In this document: positions 7,729-15,633 of the stretch, piece after piece | Position numbering within the stretch: position 1 is the stretch's first letter | How the letters are laid out: each line of letters begins with the position of its first letter | Source: a virus | DNA length: 46,077 bases | IMG/VR virus record: IMGVR_UViG_3300033148_002821 | Span: 1 to 46,077 of that record | Direction: 5' to 3' (one strand) | Position numbers and translations under genes: made by a program | The notes under the pieces: model-generated | The model's input: the letters and a program-made list of their open reading frames with translations, nothing else | The model's database searches: none | Told to the model about the DNA's origin: nothing

Positions 7729-8061
7729 TTACTTCACACCTCCTATATAAACCTTTCCTGATAATATATTGTTGACCTCTCTGGCGAATTTGTCGGCGTG
7801 TAGTTTCTGTAATGAACGGGGCGAAAGCATTACATTGTCCTTTGGTCTACTCACCTTGAGCGATTGCTCGTTCTGTTCCCGCAACCGTTTTCTGTAATCC
7901 CTGAAATATTCTGCTATGGTTCGCTTGGGTAGTAGTTTGCGTTTTTGTCTCTCTATTGCCTTTTGGCCTGTCGGGGTACATTCGGGTTTGCAATATCTCT
8001 GATTACTATGCTTACACACAAACATCTTCCCACAACAAGGACACTTTTTCTGTTTAGTCAT
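7729..8061 (-). CDS. zinc-ribbon protein (110 aa)
   Basis: Start taken at ATG 8061 (GGGAGCG ribosome site), 8 bases inside the upstream gene; an upstream ATG at 8073 is in frame. Residues 5-27 have a Cys-rich ribbon (CPCCGKMF, later YCKPEC) typical of small DNA-binding or endonuclease-associated zinc fingers. The rest is basic and helical (KAIERQKRKLLPKRTIAEYF). No catalytic motif seen. Last gene of the leftward unit. DNA or RNA binding is inferred. Confidence 0.6.
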   Translation of the reverse strand: MTKQKKCPCCGKMFVCKHSNQRYCKPECTPTGQKAIERQKRKLLPKRTIAEYFRDYRKRLREQNEQSLKVSRPKDNVMLSPRSLQKLHADKFAREVNNILSGKVYIGGVK

Positions 8062-8260
8062 TATCGCTCCCACTATCAGATTGAGGTTTGTTGGGTTTAG
8101 TAATTATCATTATAATATAAAAGAAGACTGTTACACCCCAACAAATAAGTATATAGTTTATATGCCCCTTTGTAATCACAGAATAAATCAAAGAAGCAGT
8201 CCATGCTATTATAGCGAACCCCATCAATACGGCTGAAGCCCAAAATATCTTTATTTTCAT
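8054..8260 (-). CDS. small two-pass membrane protein (68 aa)
   Basis: Two hydrophobic segments, about residues 5-27 and 35-53, separated by a short basic loop (TKGHIN), then a polar tail ending SDSGSDND. Starts 4 bases inside the preceding gene. No family recognised. Confidence 0.65.
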   Translation of the reverse strand: MKIKIFWASAVLMGFAIIAWTASLIYSVITKGHINYILICWGVTVFFYIIMIITKPNKPQSDSGSDND

Positions 8261-8967
8261 AACATATCCTCCTTATCAAGAGCCTTCTTCGCCCTCAAAT
8301 CCCTTAAGGCCTTATCTCTTATTTCGTTTACGATTCTATTTACTACATCCGGTGGTGTACCGGGTGGAAACATAACACCCCGAAGTGCCTTGCTAATAGC
8401 TCTATCCTCTTCGCTAAAATCATCAATGGATAAATACTGTGCCTCCGCCCCATACTGTGCGGAGTCTATACCGGGTGACGACACTACGTGTGTTTCGACG
8501 AAGGTTGTATCGGTTGAATTATTTATAATTATTGCTTCGGAAACACTATCGACTACGGAGATGTACGACGCCTTTATATATGTAACTTTCTTCATCTCCG
8601 CTAAAGTCATATCAATTACCCTCTGTGGTGTACCCGGCTGGAACACAACATTTGCATCAGGGTAATCTTCGTTCTTGCCAAAAGCTACCGTGAAAGTAGA
8701 ACCATCTTCCCTTTCCATAACAAGAACATCTCGTGGCTCTTTATATGCCGTGTCGGGGATTGGATTAGTGTTTGTTGTTGGCCCATAAAATAAATTAGGG
8801 TCAACTATCGCCTTTACTTTTCTTTTCGCTTTCCAGTTTATATAATCTGCTATGGTATCTTGAGGCTTCCAGTCGGGGGGATACCCGTCTTCTTTTCCTT
8901 TAGGGACAAGCCACCAACCAGCCACCAAAAGTGCAACAATAACGATGCTTAGTATTATGCGTTTCAT
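8257..8967 (-). CDS. membrane-anchored unknown protein (236 aa)
   Basis: A single hydrophobic segment (residues 4-22, IILSIVIVALLVAGWWLV) after MKR looks like an uncleaved signal anchor, leaving about 210 residues outside the cytoplasm. Two motifs recur: FQPGTPQRVIDMTLAEMK near residue 110 and FPPGTPPDVVNRIVNEIR near residue 205. This PPGTP-x-x-V-x-x-x-x-x-E repeat suggests a duplicated helical element. No family recognised. It overlaps the gene at 8054-8260 by 4 bases. Confidence 0.65.
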   Translation of the reverse strand: MKRIILSIVIVALLVAGWWLVPKGKEDGYPPDWKPQDTIADYINWKAKRKVKAIVDPNLFYGPTTNTNPIPDTAYKEPRDVLVMEREDGSTFTVAFGKNEDYPDANVVFQPGTPQRVIDMTLAEMKKVTYIKASYISVVDSVSEAIIINNSTDTTFVETHVVSSPGIDSAQYGAEAQYLSIDDFSEEDRAISKALRGVMFPPGTPPDVVNRIVNEIRDKALRDLRAKKALDKEDML

Positions 8968-8970
8968 TTG

Positions 8971-9693
8971 TTATTCCTTCCATGGTTCGGGGATATTTCC
9001 GGCTGTATCTACTCCGCTATACGTTGGCTCGAACATGACCTCTTTCTTTTCGCTATCCATATAGGAATAGCCAATAACCTTTAGAGTAACACCTTGTCTG
9101 TTTATGGACGGGGGGGCTAATCCTGTTTTACGTTTAGTCTTAGATAGGGAGTAAGCACCATATGTATTCGTAAGCCCAATTTGGTTTAAGACGCTTTCCC
9201 AATCAGAGAACTCTTCCTGTAAAGACACATCGCCACAACGGGGGCATACGTACATATGTTGAAACCGTTCAAGAATAACCTCTTTCACGGTCGGCTCAAC
9301 ATAAACAGTATCGTAGGTGAAGACGGTATCAGGCCAGTGGTAAATTTCTATTATGGTTATCGGCTCTGATGTGTCGGCAGGGGTTGGATTAACAAAAGTG
9401 GTATCAGCATGGCTTATGTCTGAGTATCTCTCATGTACTAAACTTACATTATATAATGTGCATGGAGTGGTGTCGGGGGCTATATCCTCTAATCCGGCAT
9501 TATATCCAAGTACATAACCACTATGGAAATCATAGCGGGGGACAAACACCGTGTCACGCATGACGAACTTGGTTTCGGCGGGGAGTACATTTAAGGTTTC
9601 ACTATCAATAATACCACTCATCGTCAAGATTCCGACAAGGATAAGTCCCACGATAATCCCCCCAAACAGCCCGATTGCTCCACCTTTAATCAT
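8971..9693 (-). CDS. membrane-anchored protein with zinc ribbon (240 aa)
   Basis: Residues 5-28 are a Gly/Leu/Ile-rich membrane segment (GAIGLFGGIIVGLILVGILT). The external part carries RDTVFVPRYDF and DTVFTYDTVYVEP, Thr/Val-rich stretches common in envelope-spanning proteins of Bacteroidota-like bacteria. A CPRCGD half-ribbon lies near residue 150. Function unknown. It sits in a run of five membrane-associated genes. Confidence 0.65.
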   Translation of the reverse strand: MIKGGAIGLFGGIIVGLILVGILTMSGIIDSETLNVLPAETKFVMRDTVFVPRYDFHSGYVLGYNAGLEDIAPDTTPCTLYNVSLVHERYSDISHADTTFVNPTPADTSEPITIIEIYHWPDTVFTYDTVYVEPTVKEVILERFQHMYVCPRCGDVSLQEEFSDWESVLNQIGLTNTYGAYSLSKTKRKTGLAPPSINRQGVTLKVIGYSYMDSEKKEVMFEPTYSGVDTAGNIPEPWKE

Positions 9694-9709
9694 TTATTCA
9701 CCATCCTTC

Positions 9710-10009
9710 CTACCATAACCTTAAATTCTTTACAGATTCCCACTGAGATTTAATTATTTCCCATAAAGACCTTGCTCCATCCCCATCGCCCGCTGTCTCA
9801 AGCCCCCACCAAATAAGAGTAAGAGCAAACCAAAGTATAAATATACCACCAATAACAGCCCCAACCTTTTTGGGTGTTGTTAATGGTATATCTCCATATT
9901 CATGCCCACAATGAGCACAAACGGTTATTTTGTCCTCATCCTTCCCACATTTTGGACACTTGGGCTGTTGGGTAATATATGGAATAATAATTGGTGTAAC
10001 ACCATTCAT
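9710..10009 (-). CDS. zinc-ribbon membrane protein (99 aa)
   Basis: Start chosen at ATG 10009, which overlaps the stop of the RuvC-like gene as ATGA; a longer frame begins at 10042. Residues ~17-37 form a four-Cys ribbon (CPKCGKDEDK then CAHCGHEYGD). A membrane segment follows (about residues 51-72, GAVIGGIFILWFALTLIWWG), then a short amphipathic tail. Ribbon-plus-membrane architecture is common in small bacterial proteins of unknown role. Confidence 0.65.
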   Translation of the reverse strand: MNGVTPIIIPYITQQPKCPKCGKDEDKITVCAHCGHEYGDIPLTTPKKVGAVIGGIFILWFALTLIWWGLETAGDGDGARSLWEIIKSQWESVKNLRLW

Positions 10010-10476
10010 CTTGATACCATCCTTCCGTATTCTGCCAGACATATTGCGTCTGCCATATTGTCATTGTCTTTCTTGCATCTCACCGAAGCACGTAATTCTA
10101 TATCTGGATATTTCTGTTTAACGTATTGTATGGATACATCCTTGTTGTCCTTCCAGTTCAAACCCTTCAATATGACTGATTTCCATGTGCTTGGATGCAC
10201 TACGATATATCCGATTCCCAAACCGGCACAGATACCCCTGATTTGACCGTACTGGAGTCCAATTACAAAGTTGGTCTTGGCCTGGCCGGGGAATATGAGT
10301 TGTTTCTCGATAGTGACAAAAGGAGTATAATCCTTTTCCGTCTCAAGGAATTGTTTTAAATCAGCCTCATCCACCTCACCATTGAGGATTGGCATTGGCT
10401 GTAAATACGGCTTGTTGTCATCACCTATTACTACTATATACCCCTTTTGTCCGGGGTCAATTCCTATGTATATCAT
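10006..10476 (-). CDS. RuvC-like Holliday junction resolvase
   Basis: 156 residues, the normal length for phage RuvC-type enzymes. It begins YIGIDPGQKG with Asp7 as first acidic ligand, has FVTIEKQ (Glu57) as second, and DNDNMADAICLAEYG (Asp139, Asp143) as the C-terminal acidic pair, matching the RNase H-fold resolvase family. Such enzymes cut branched DNA before packaging or during recombination, working with the Sak4-like annealing system upstream. Overlaps the next gene by ATGA. Confidence 0.8.
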   Translation of the reverse strand: MIYIGIDPGQKGYIVVIGDDNKPYLQPMPILNGEVDEADLKQFLETEKDYTPFVTIEKQLIFPGQAKTNFVIGLQYGQIRGICAGLGIGYIVVHPSTWKSVILKGLNWKDNKDVSIQYVKQKYPDIELRASVRCKKDNDNMADAICLAEYGRMVSR

Positions 10477-10750
10477 TACTATCCACCGCCCTTTTTATTG
10501 AGGGAAGAACTAACGTTTCAATTACTTCGTCAAGAGTGTACGATTCTCCGGGCAACAAAACCCCTCTTGCTTCCATTTTTAGAAAATCACCCGACTTGTA
10601 ATATTTTATATCCATACCCTTGATACTATCCAATCTGGTTCCTTCAATGCCCGCATCCTTGCCCCCTTGATAACTGACATAAAAACTAAATAAAGCTAAT
10701 GCAATTACTACAATGATATTTAGTAAGAAATAATATGATATTTTACTCAT
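10457..10750 (-). CDS. membrane-anchored small protein (97 aa)
   Basis: One hydrophobic segment at residues 7-26 (FLLNIIVVIALALFSFYVSY), then about 70 polar residues with no recognised domain. The C-terminus overlaps the RuvC-like gene by 20 bases, suggesting translational coupling. Confidence 0.6.
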   Translation of the reverse strand: MSKISYYFLLNIIVVIALALFSFYVSYQGGKDAGIEGTRLDSIKGMDIKYYKSGDFLKMEARGVLLPGESYTLDEVIETLVLPSIKRAVDSNDIHRN

Positions 10751-10941
10751 TTCACTACCTCCGGGGGCAAGGGTTGACTATTTTCTCTCTCGCACATCAT
10801 GCGATGATATAGTTTTTTTATTTCATAGACGGCTGGCTCATCTGCGTGTTCTGTCAGGTCACATAGTGGGTATCTTTCTGCATGAGAGCAAAGCATCTCG
10901 GCGATGTTTATTATCTCATAGAAAAAAGTTTTATATGTCAC
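10747..10941 (-). CDS. small unknown protein (64 aa)
   Basis: GTG start overlapping the methyltransferase stop (GTGA). Cys/His-containing helical product (MLCSHAERYPLC, YHRMMCE) ending PPEVVK. This ending recurs in the methyltransferase because the ribosome site of the next gene (GGAGGT) is read as Glu-Val. Confidence 0.55.
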   Translation of the reverse strand: MTYKTFFYEIINIAEMLCSHAERYPLCDLTEHADEPAVYEIKKLYHRMMCERENSQPLPPEVVK

Positions 10942-11732
10942 TTCACCACCTCCGGGTTAAACAGTTCCTCTTGGCGTAATCTTTCCTCTGCTATCTTACA
11001 GTATTCCTCTGATATTTCAATACCAATATATTTTCGTCCAAGTTGCTTGGCGGCGACGGCAGTCGTGCCAGAACCTAAAAAGCAGTCGAGGATGAGGTCG
11101 GTAGGGTTGGAAAATGTTTTTATAATTTTAGACGCTAATTCAATAGGCATAGCTGCAGAAAGTTTACCCGGGTAAGTATTGGAATTATTTTTACCGATTC
11201 TAATAATATTTTCAAACGTTCCCCGGTCAAAATTAACGGAAGAAAATTTACGGTGCAAGGGTTTATCGTTTGAAAATATAAATATAAACTCAAAAGAGCT
11301 ATTTAGTACACCATCAGATATTGCTGGTTCTCCATGTAATTTACCCCAAACAATAATATCTTTCAAATAGGAAGAAAACTCGCTCCATATATGTGGAATA
11401 GCCCTTTTATTACCAGTAATTAACTGAATATTATAAAATACATGAGATTTTGCTTTTTTAATTAAATAATGTAAAACATTCTTTTGTTGATTAATATAAA
11501 CATCAATCGGCATATCATCAGTAAACTCATTATACTTAATACGGCTACCATAATTAGCCGAACAATAAATGTCATTTCGTATGCGAAGATTAGCATTGTA
11601 TGGTGGACTCGTAACAACAAGGTCAACCGCACCATCCGGTATTTTCTTCAAAACTTCGAGACAGTCACCGCAGATAACCTTGTTGATAAAATCATCTGGC
11701 CAGATCAGTTCTTTCACGGGTTTGTTAATCAT
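10938..11732 (-). CDS. DNA methyltransferase, TSPPYN (N6-adenine/N4-cytosine) class
   Basis: 264 residues from ATG 11732, which overlaps the GNAT gene stop as ATGA; a longer frame from 11768 would run deep into that gene. The catalytic TSPPYN (residues 41-46) precedes the SAM-binding region DCFLGSGTTAVAAKQLGRKYIGIEI near residues 216-240. This order (catalytic motif first) is the beta class of amino-methyltransferases. No restriction enzyme is adjacent, so it is probably an orphan enzyme protecting phage DNA or cooperating with the GNAT protein. Confidence 0.88.
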   Translation of the reverse strand: MINKPVKELIWPDDFINKVICGDCLEVLKKIPDGAVDLVVTSPPYNANLRIRNDIYCSANYGSRIKYNEFTDDMPIDVYINQQKNVLHYLIKKAKSHVFYNIQLITGNKRAIPHIWSEFSSYLKDIIVWGKLHGEPAISDGVLNSSFEFIFIFSNDKPLHRKFSSVNFDRGTFENIIRIGKNNSNTYPGKLSAAMPIELASKIIKTFSNPTDLILDCFLGSGTTAVAAKQLGRKYIGIEISEEYCKIAEERLRQEELFNPEVVK

Positions 11733-12175
11733 GGTTGCCCCGGGGCTTCCCACAATGTTTTTGGGCATGTTGGTTGCAAGTCGAATCTCGGTCGATTTTT
11801 CCTATCCCATTTACCGCCCCTCGTCTGATATAAAATTTTCCAACCAGAAGCCTTTAAGCAAGTACCAAATTCAGAAGCTAATGTATAAGTTATCAATCTT
11901 TTATATCCCAAATTTTTACATACTCTCCAAGCCGCCGAATATAATTTACTGGCGGCATTTTTATAACCATTAGTACAACACCTCGTAACTTCTAATGTCC
12001 TCCCATTGTCCAACAATCTTGCCACGGGTCGTCCAACCATTATAACTCCAACAATATTACGCCCATCATTAACAGCTATTCCATATTTCCAGCCCTGTGG
12101 TGGTAAGTGATGACTGTGATGTACCTTAATAAATTCACACGCATTCTTGTATGTAATTGGTTGCAACTCTAACAT
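11729..12175 (-). CDS. GNAT-fold protein of XF1762 type (Mom-like modification candidate)
   Basis: 148 residues. The conserved core RPVARLLDNGRTLEVTRCCT (residues 49-68), then NAASKLYSAAWRVCKNLGY and LITYTLASEFGTCLKASGW, is the pattern of the phage XF1762-like N-acetyltransferase-fold proteins. These resemble the Mu Mom adenine-modifying protein in fold and context. It is translationally coupled to a DNA methyltransferase, so a role in base modification is plausible but inferred; generic acetyltransferase activity is the alternative. Confidence 0.7.
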   Translation of the reverse strand: MLELQPITYKNACEFIKVHHSHHLPPQGWKYGIAVNDGRNIVGVIMVGRPVARLLDNGRTLEVTRCCTNGYKNAASKLYSAAWRVCKNLGYKRLITYTLASEFGTCLKASGWKILYQTRGGKWDRKNRPRFDLQPTCPKTLWEAPGQP

Positions 12176-12254
12176 CTCATCTCCTTATCAAGAACATCAC
12201 CCCTGTAATGCTTTCATGGCCACTCCGACCACTCCACGCCGTCGATACGGCGGG

Positions 12255-12620
12255 TCATGGCTTTAATCCATATACTTTTCTTAATCCCCAAGCAACAATC
12301 CCAGCAAGGCGGTGATTATTGATGCGTTTATGTAATTCTGGCTGTGGCTTGAAGGGTTCATGTAAACCGAGGGCTGATTCTGCTCTATCATAATCGCCCC
12401 TAACTCGATTGGGCAATAAATTAGTTTTCTCTTTAGGGAAACCCAATGTTGTGCGTATAAGATTCATCCCTTGAGATGCTTGGTCGCAATCCTCTAAAGT
12501 TTTGCCATAAGAAACGGTATGCACCAATCCTTCTTTTGCATCCCAAGTTACAATCAATACTTGGTTTTGCTTATATTTCTCAGCAAATTCTTTAGCCGAT
12601 TTAATCGGTAACTTTTTCAC
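12255..12620 (-). CDS. unknown protein (121 aa)
   Basis: GTG start with GAGGGG just upstream. Residues 20-50 look like a beta-alpha unit (VLIVTWDAKEGLVHTVSYG, then TLEDCDQASQG). The C-terminus is helical and basic. A similar central segment occurs in small phage proteins of unknown function; no name assigned. Confidence 0.55.
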   Translation of the reverse strand: MKKLPIKSAKEFAEKYKQNQVLIVTWDAKEGLVHTVSYGKTLEDCDQASQGMNLIRTTLGFPKEKTNLLPNRVRGDYDRAESALGLHEPFKPQPELHKRINNHRLAGIVAWGLRKVYGLKP

Positions 12621-12651
12621 CCCTCATCCTTTCTTTTCGCTGTCAGGCGGG

Positions 12652-12888
12652 TCATGGCTTCTTCGGTATTAAATAAGTTTCTTCAATGATAAAATTCCCC
12701 GAATAGCCTGTATCCATCCATTTGAATAACATTTCTAAGGATTCAGGGTCTTGAAATTCAGCATCAAATCGGGCGGTGAATTCTATTGTTTTACCGCCAA
12801 ACAGTTCGACTTTATTCCCAAAACCGACACTATGAATAGTGAGAACTCGTTTTACTTTTATTGTTTTCCTTTCGCTGGCTCGGGTCAT
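12652..12888 (-). CDS. small unknown protein (78 aa)
   Basis: Starts MTRASERKTIKVKRV; mostly beta-strand with a final FIIEETYLIPKKP. The gene ends KP-stop followed by ATGACCCGCC, the same junction sequence found after 12255. Confidence 0.55.
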   Translation of the reverse strand: MTRASERKTIKVKRVLTIHSVGFGNKVELFGGKTIEFTARFDAEFQDPESLEMLFKWMDTGYSGNFIIEETYLIPKKP

Positions 12889-12891
12889 CCT

Positions 12892-13125
12892 TCATCCTTT
12901 CTGCGCTTCATGGGTGCGCTGGGATTCTCTGCGTTGTTTTAAACACAACCGCAAAACCATTTTAAGAGTGTCGCATATAAAAGGATTTTCAAAAGGTAAT
13001 TTATATGTACCGTCTATTTGAAGACAAGAAAAGTCAAGCCTATCACCAATTTCTTTTATTAACTCCTTAGTGTTTCTATTACAACCATTTAAGATTTCAT
13101 CCATTGTTGTTTTTTGATATTTCAC
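12892..13125 (-). CDS. small unknown protein (77 aa)
   Basis: GTG start overlapping the upstream gene stop as GTGA. Helical, charged, with three Cys residues and no obvious motif. Part of a tightly packed run of small genes. Confidence 0.5.
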   Translation of the reverse strand: MKYQKTTMDEILNGCNRNTKELIKEIGDRLDFSCLQIDGTYKLPFENPFICDTLKMVLRLCLKQRRESQRTHEAQKG

Positions 13126-13289
13126 TTCTCCCCCTCTTTCTCCGCAAGGGCGGTGTCGTAGATTTGGACTAATTCATTGGCGAGAGAGTGAAGCTCGTCA
13201 AGGGCAGTATTAGAAACACGTATTGCTGAAATACGTGACATTAGCCCGTCCAACTCATCCACCCGCCGTTTCAGTTCTTCATTGGTCAT
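13122..13289 (-). CDS. small helical protein (55 aa)
   Basis: Short frame beginning MTNEELKRRVDELDGLMSR and ending EKEGEK. Starts inside the end of the upstream gene and ends overlapping the start of the downstream one (GTGA), which strongly supports expression. Predicted coiled coil. Function unknown. Confidence 0.6.
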   Translation of the reverse strand: MTNEELKRRVDELDGLMSRISAIRVSNTALDELHSLANELVQIYDTALAEKEGEK

Positions 13290-13617
13290 CGCTACCACCC
13301 TTCTGGGGGTTAAGCCCTATTTCATCAAGTAGAACATAGACTTCCCCGTCCTTTGCCCGCTTCTGCTTTTCAATATTCTCCTCAATTCGATGCAACCGCT
13401 CAGAATCGGCTTTTAATTTTTCAAGGTTGTACTTAAGTGCCCTCATTCCTCTTAACCTATCAGCTAAAATACGCCTCTTTACTTTAGATTCTTCAAGTTG
13501 GAAGCTTACCCACGACAACAAATAACCGCTTGCATCAACTAAAGTATAGTCACACCCATACCCAGCCCATGTATGTCTAATTATCTTCAGCGGAAACTTG
13601 AACTCAATCGGTTTCAT
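13279..13617 (-). CDS. unknown phage protein with coiled-coil C-terminus (112 aa)
   Basis: Start at ATG 13617, preceded by AAGGGAGCG and placed just inside the upstream gene. The first 45 residues are beta-rich (HTWAGYGCDYTLVDASGYLL); residues 50-95 are a Lys/Arg/Glu-rich coiled coil. No named family. Confidence 0.55.
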   Translation of the reverse strand: MKPIEFKFPLKIIRHTWAGYGCDYTLVDASGYLLSWVSFQLEESKVKRRILADRLRGMRALKYNLEKLKADSERLHRIEENIEKQKRAKDGEVYVLLDEIGLNPQKGGSDDQ

Positions 13618-14062
13618 TGCTTCGCTCCCTTGCTTTACGTTTCTCCGCATATATCTTCCGTTCAGAGATAATATACTCCCTATCTCTGTTCTTTACCGCC
13701 CGCTGAAAAGCCTCAAACTTTTTCTTGTAATCTTCCCCCGTCAATCCACAGCCGTTATATATGCGGAAAAATTCCACAGAGGCTTTTACGGTGAGTTCGT
13801 CTGCAACATTTTCTTGTGGGGCGGGTATCTGGTTTGGGTTGTATGTCCAGACTTTCCGTAACTGTTCGAGTAGTTCGGATATTTTCGGAAACCATGTCAG
13901 TTCAGTTACGACGGATTCACTCACCTTGCGGAGCTTCTCAATGGGATATGCCTTGACTGCATCCCAATAGTCGTAGTACAGGGGGTCTGTCAGTTCCTTA
14001 CCAAACACCCGCCCCCACTTCAACATTATTGCACAGAACTCTTCGTAATCTTCTTTACGCAT
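13604..14062 (-). CDS. helicase-loader-like replication protein
   Basis: 152 residues. The N-terminal segment (DPLYYDYWDAVKAYPIEKLR followed by TELTWFPKISELLEQL) matches the helical pattern of phage helicase-loader/inhibitor proteins such as the SPP1 G39P group and lambda P-like loaders, in which the W-F-P segment precedes the E-L helix. The C-terminal half is helical and basic, ending in a Lys/Arg-rich tail. It directly follows the replication-protein gene at 14026, as loaders usually do. Probable role: delivering host replicative helicase to the phage origin. Similarity judged by eye. Confidence 0.55.
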   Translation of the reverse strand: MRKEDYEEFCAIMLKWGRVFGKELTDPLYYDYWDAVKAYPIEKLRKVSESVVTELTWFPKISELLEQLRKVWTYNPNQIPAPQENVADELTVKASVEFFRIYNGCGLTGEDYKKKFEAFQRAVKNRDREYIISERKIYAEKRKARERSNETD

Positions 14063-14394
14063 TTATCTTCATCCTCTAATCTCTCTAAAAACTTTTTGGC
14101 GGCCAGAATATTACTCTTATCTTTATTCGTGATGTTCGTTACTTTTCTTGGTTGGTTGAGATAGTTCTCAAATTTGCTCCCATACAGCGTTATAGGTCTG
14201 ATATAGATTGCCATGTCTGTATTGAGCCAGTCAAATATCTTGTTTTCGTGAACCCTGCAAAAATCTTCAAGCCGATACCCCTCCTTCCACCTTGCTCTTA
14301 TTAGCGATTGGTTTTTAGTTGATTTATATCTGTAATTCGTACCCGCTAACTTATTGAGATGGGCTATTATATCTTCGTATGGTATTTCTTTCAC
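14026..14394 (-). CDS. phage replication protein, conserved C-terminal domain (Phg_2220_C-like)
   Basis: GTG start with AAGGATG upstream. 122 residues, nearly all of which match the conserved C-terminal domain of phage replication initiators: LNKLAGTNYRYKST, LIRARWKEGYRLEDF, WLNTDMAIYIRPITLYGSKF, ENYLNQ. In most phages this domain sits at the end of a larger DNA-binding protein (replication protein O type); here it stands alone without the winged-helix half. Overlap with the loader-like gene suggests the two act together at the origin. Confidence 0.75.
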   Translation of the reverse strand: MKEIPYEDIIAHLNKLAGTNYRYKSTKNQSLIRARWKEGYRLEDFCRVHENKIFDWLNTDMAIYIRPITLYGSKFENYLNQPRKVTNITNKDKSNILAAKKFLERLEDEDKCVKKITKSSVQ

Positions 14395-14415
14395 GTCACA
14401 TCCTTGTTATATTAA

Positions 14416-14464
14416 CGGGGCGGTACATCCTGTTGCGTCATGGTGTCCGTACCCGACCGCCCCG
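14416..14464. promoter_or_regulatory. 9-bp inverted repeat in front of replication gene
   Basis: CGGGGCGGT (14416-14424) pairs perfectly with ACCGCCCCG (14456-14464) around a 31-base loop. It lies in the 91-base gap before the replication gene. It could be a leader structure or origin-like element; no T-run follows on the - strand. Confidence 0.4.
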
Positions 14465-14485
14465 CTTCTTGGGGAGAGTCAAATG

Positions 14486-14698
14486 TCACTTCGAGAGATT
14501 TTTATCCTCACCCCCTTCCGGGTCGGGGGTGTGTTCTTTAAGAAACTTAGTCCATTCTTTGAGGCGATAGTCATAGTCCGTTTCTTTGCTATGCCCCTCA
14601 GCCGGAGATATATCTTTCCCCGGAGCCATCAATCCCGTTTTTTCATGAAACTCTTTTGCTAATTTTTCATATTCTTCATTGTAATCTCTTTCACTCAT
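14486..14698 (-). CDS. small acidic unknown protein (70 aa)
   Basis: Charged helical product starting MSERDYNEEYEKLAKEF, with YDYRLKEWTKFLKEHTPDP near the end. Overlaps the upstream gene by 8 bases. No family recognised. Confidence 0.5.
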   Translation of the reverse strand: MSERDYNEEYEKLAKEFHEKTGLMAPGKDISPAEGHSKETDYDYRLKEWTKFLKEHTPDPEGGEDKNLSK

Positions 14699-14987
14699 CG
14701 CTTCCCCCCTCCTTAATCTTCAGGGATTCGAGATGGGCGTTGTTGAAGAAATCATTTGCATCTTCTTTAGTTGAAAACACAAGGTTGGGAGACCGTGTTG
14801 ATATTCTATGGTTAATATCTATTTTACAACAAATATCCCCCGGTTCATTCCCTTCACAGATTTCTATGCAGCGCAAAATACCTACTAATATTTCACCTTG
14901 AACCCTGCAAGTATAAACCTTTTGACCAATCAAAGATTGTAACATTACGAAACTTGTTGAAACTTTATCGTAAATTGAAATCATCAC
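14691..14987 (-). CDS. unknown protein (98 aa)
   Basis: Two adjacent ATGs (14987, 14984) after an AAAGGAATTGTG site. The central beta-rich part contains several Cys (YTCRVQGEILVGILRCIEIC, ICCKIDINHR), possibly a small beta-barrel. No family recognised. Confidence 0.5.
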   Translation of the reverse strand: MMISIYDKVSTSFVMLQSLIGQKVYTCRVQGEILVGILRCIEICEGNEPGDICCKIDINHRISTRSPNLVFSTKEDANDFFNNAHLESLKIKEGGSDE

Positions 14988-15010
14988 AATTCCTTTCTAT
15001 TGGCGCATGG

Positions 15011-15541
15011 CTACTTACCAACACCTAAATTGATGATTGGTAGCGCCGACATATTATTTACATCTTTAGTTAAGTTGAATTGCAATTCCCGAATTTTTTG
15101 TTTGTCGATAAGTTCGGGATATTCTGGCCAGTCATAACAAAACCAATCAAACACCCAAGAATTGTTCAAGGATTTTGCGTAACGAATTTCTTTATTTGTT
15201 GATTCTATACGCTCGTACCATTCTTGGAGATTCCCAACAAGCACTTTGCCAGTTTCAATATTTGATATGTCTCCAATAACACCCGCATCAATTTGGCTTT
15301 GAATTATATTTGAGTATTCTTCATAGATACCAGATTCAATATATGCTGAAACGGTAGCATACTTTTTTATTGAATTTACTTGGGCGACCGCAAGAACAAC
15401 AATCAAAGCAAGCAAAAATATAGACCCAAATATTATCATTACGATACCAGCCTCGTAGCCTCCACCAAAACGACTCTTATAGTTTTTAGAAATAAAACAA
15501 CCCAACAAAATTAGTATTATTGATGTAATTACAAATATCAT
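15011..15541 (-). CDS. two-pass membrane protein (176 aa)
   Basis: Hydrophobic segments at residues 1-18 and ~32-55 flank a short basic loop (SKNYKSRFGGGYEA), followed by ~120 soluble residues, largely helical with Trp/Tyr clusters (WVFDWFCYDWPEYPEL). The layout resembles LemA-like or other phage membrane proteins. Function unknown; it lies next to the SSB-like gene. Confidence 0.55.
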   Translation of the reverse strand: MIFVITSIILILLGCFISKNYKSRFGGGYEAGIVMIIFGSIFLLALIVVLAVAQVNSIKKYATVSAYIESGIYEEYSNIIQSQIDAGVIGDISNIETGKVLVGNLQEWYERIESTNKEIRYAKSLNNSWVFDWFCYDWPEYPELIDKQKIRELQFNLTKDVNNMSALPIINLGVGK

Positions 15542-15633
15542 CTTACTTTCCTTTCATTTAGGCGCATGGCAGAACCTTTGTTGAATGGAGATATTGAAGC
15601 CCAGCCCCACCATGCACCGTGAGATAAAATATG

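Noticed and set aside
10938-11732. Restriction-modification system
   Set aside because: No adjacent gene looks like a restriction endonuclease; the methyltransferase is flanked by a GNAT-fold gene and a small unknown gene.
11484-11973. + strand frames opposite methyltransferase and GNAT genes
   Set aside because: Both underlying - strand genes have clear family motifs, so these are antisense shadows.
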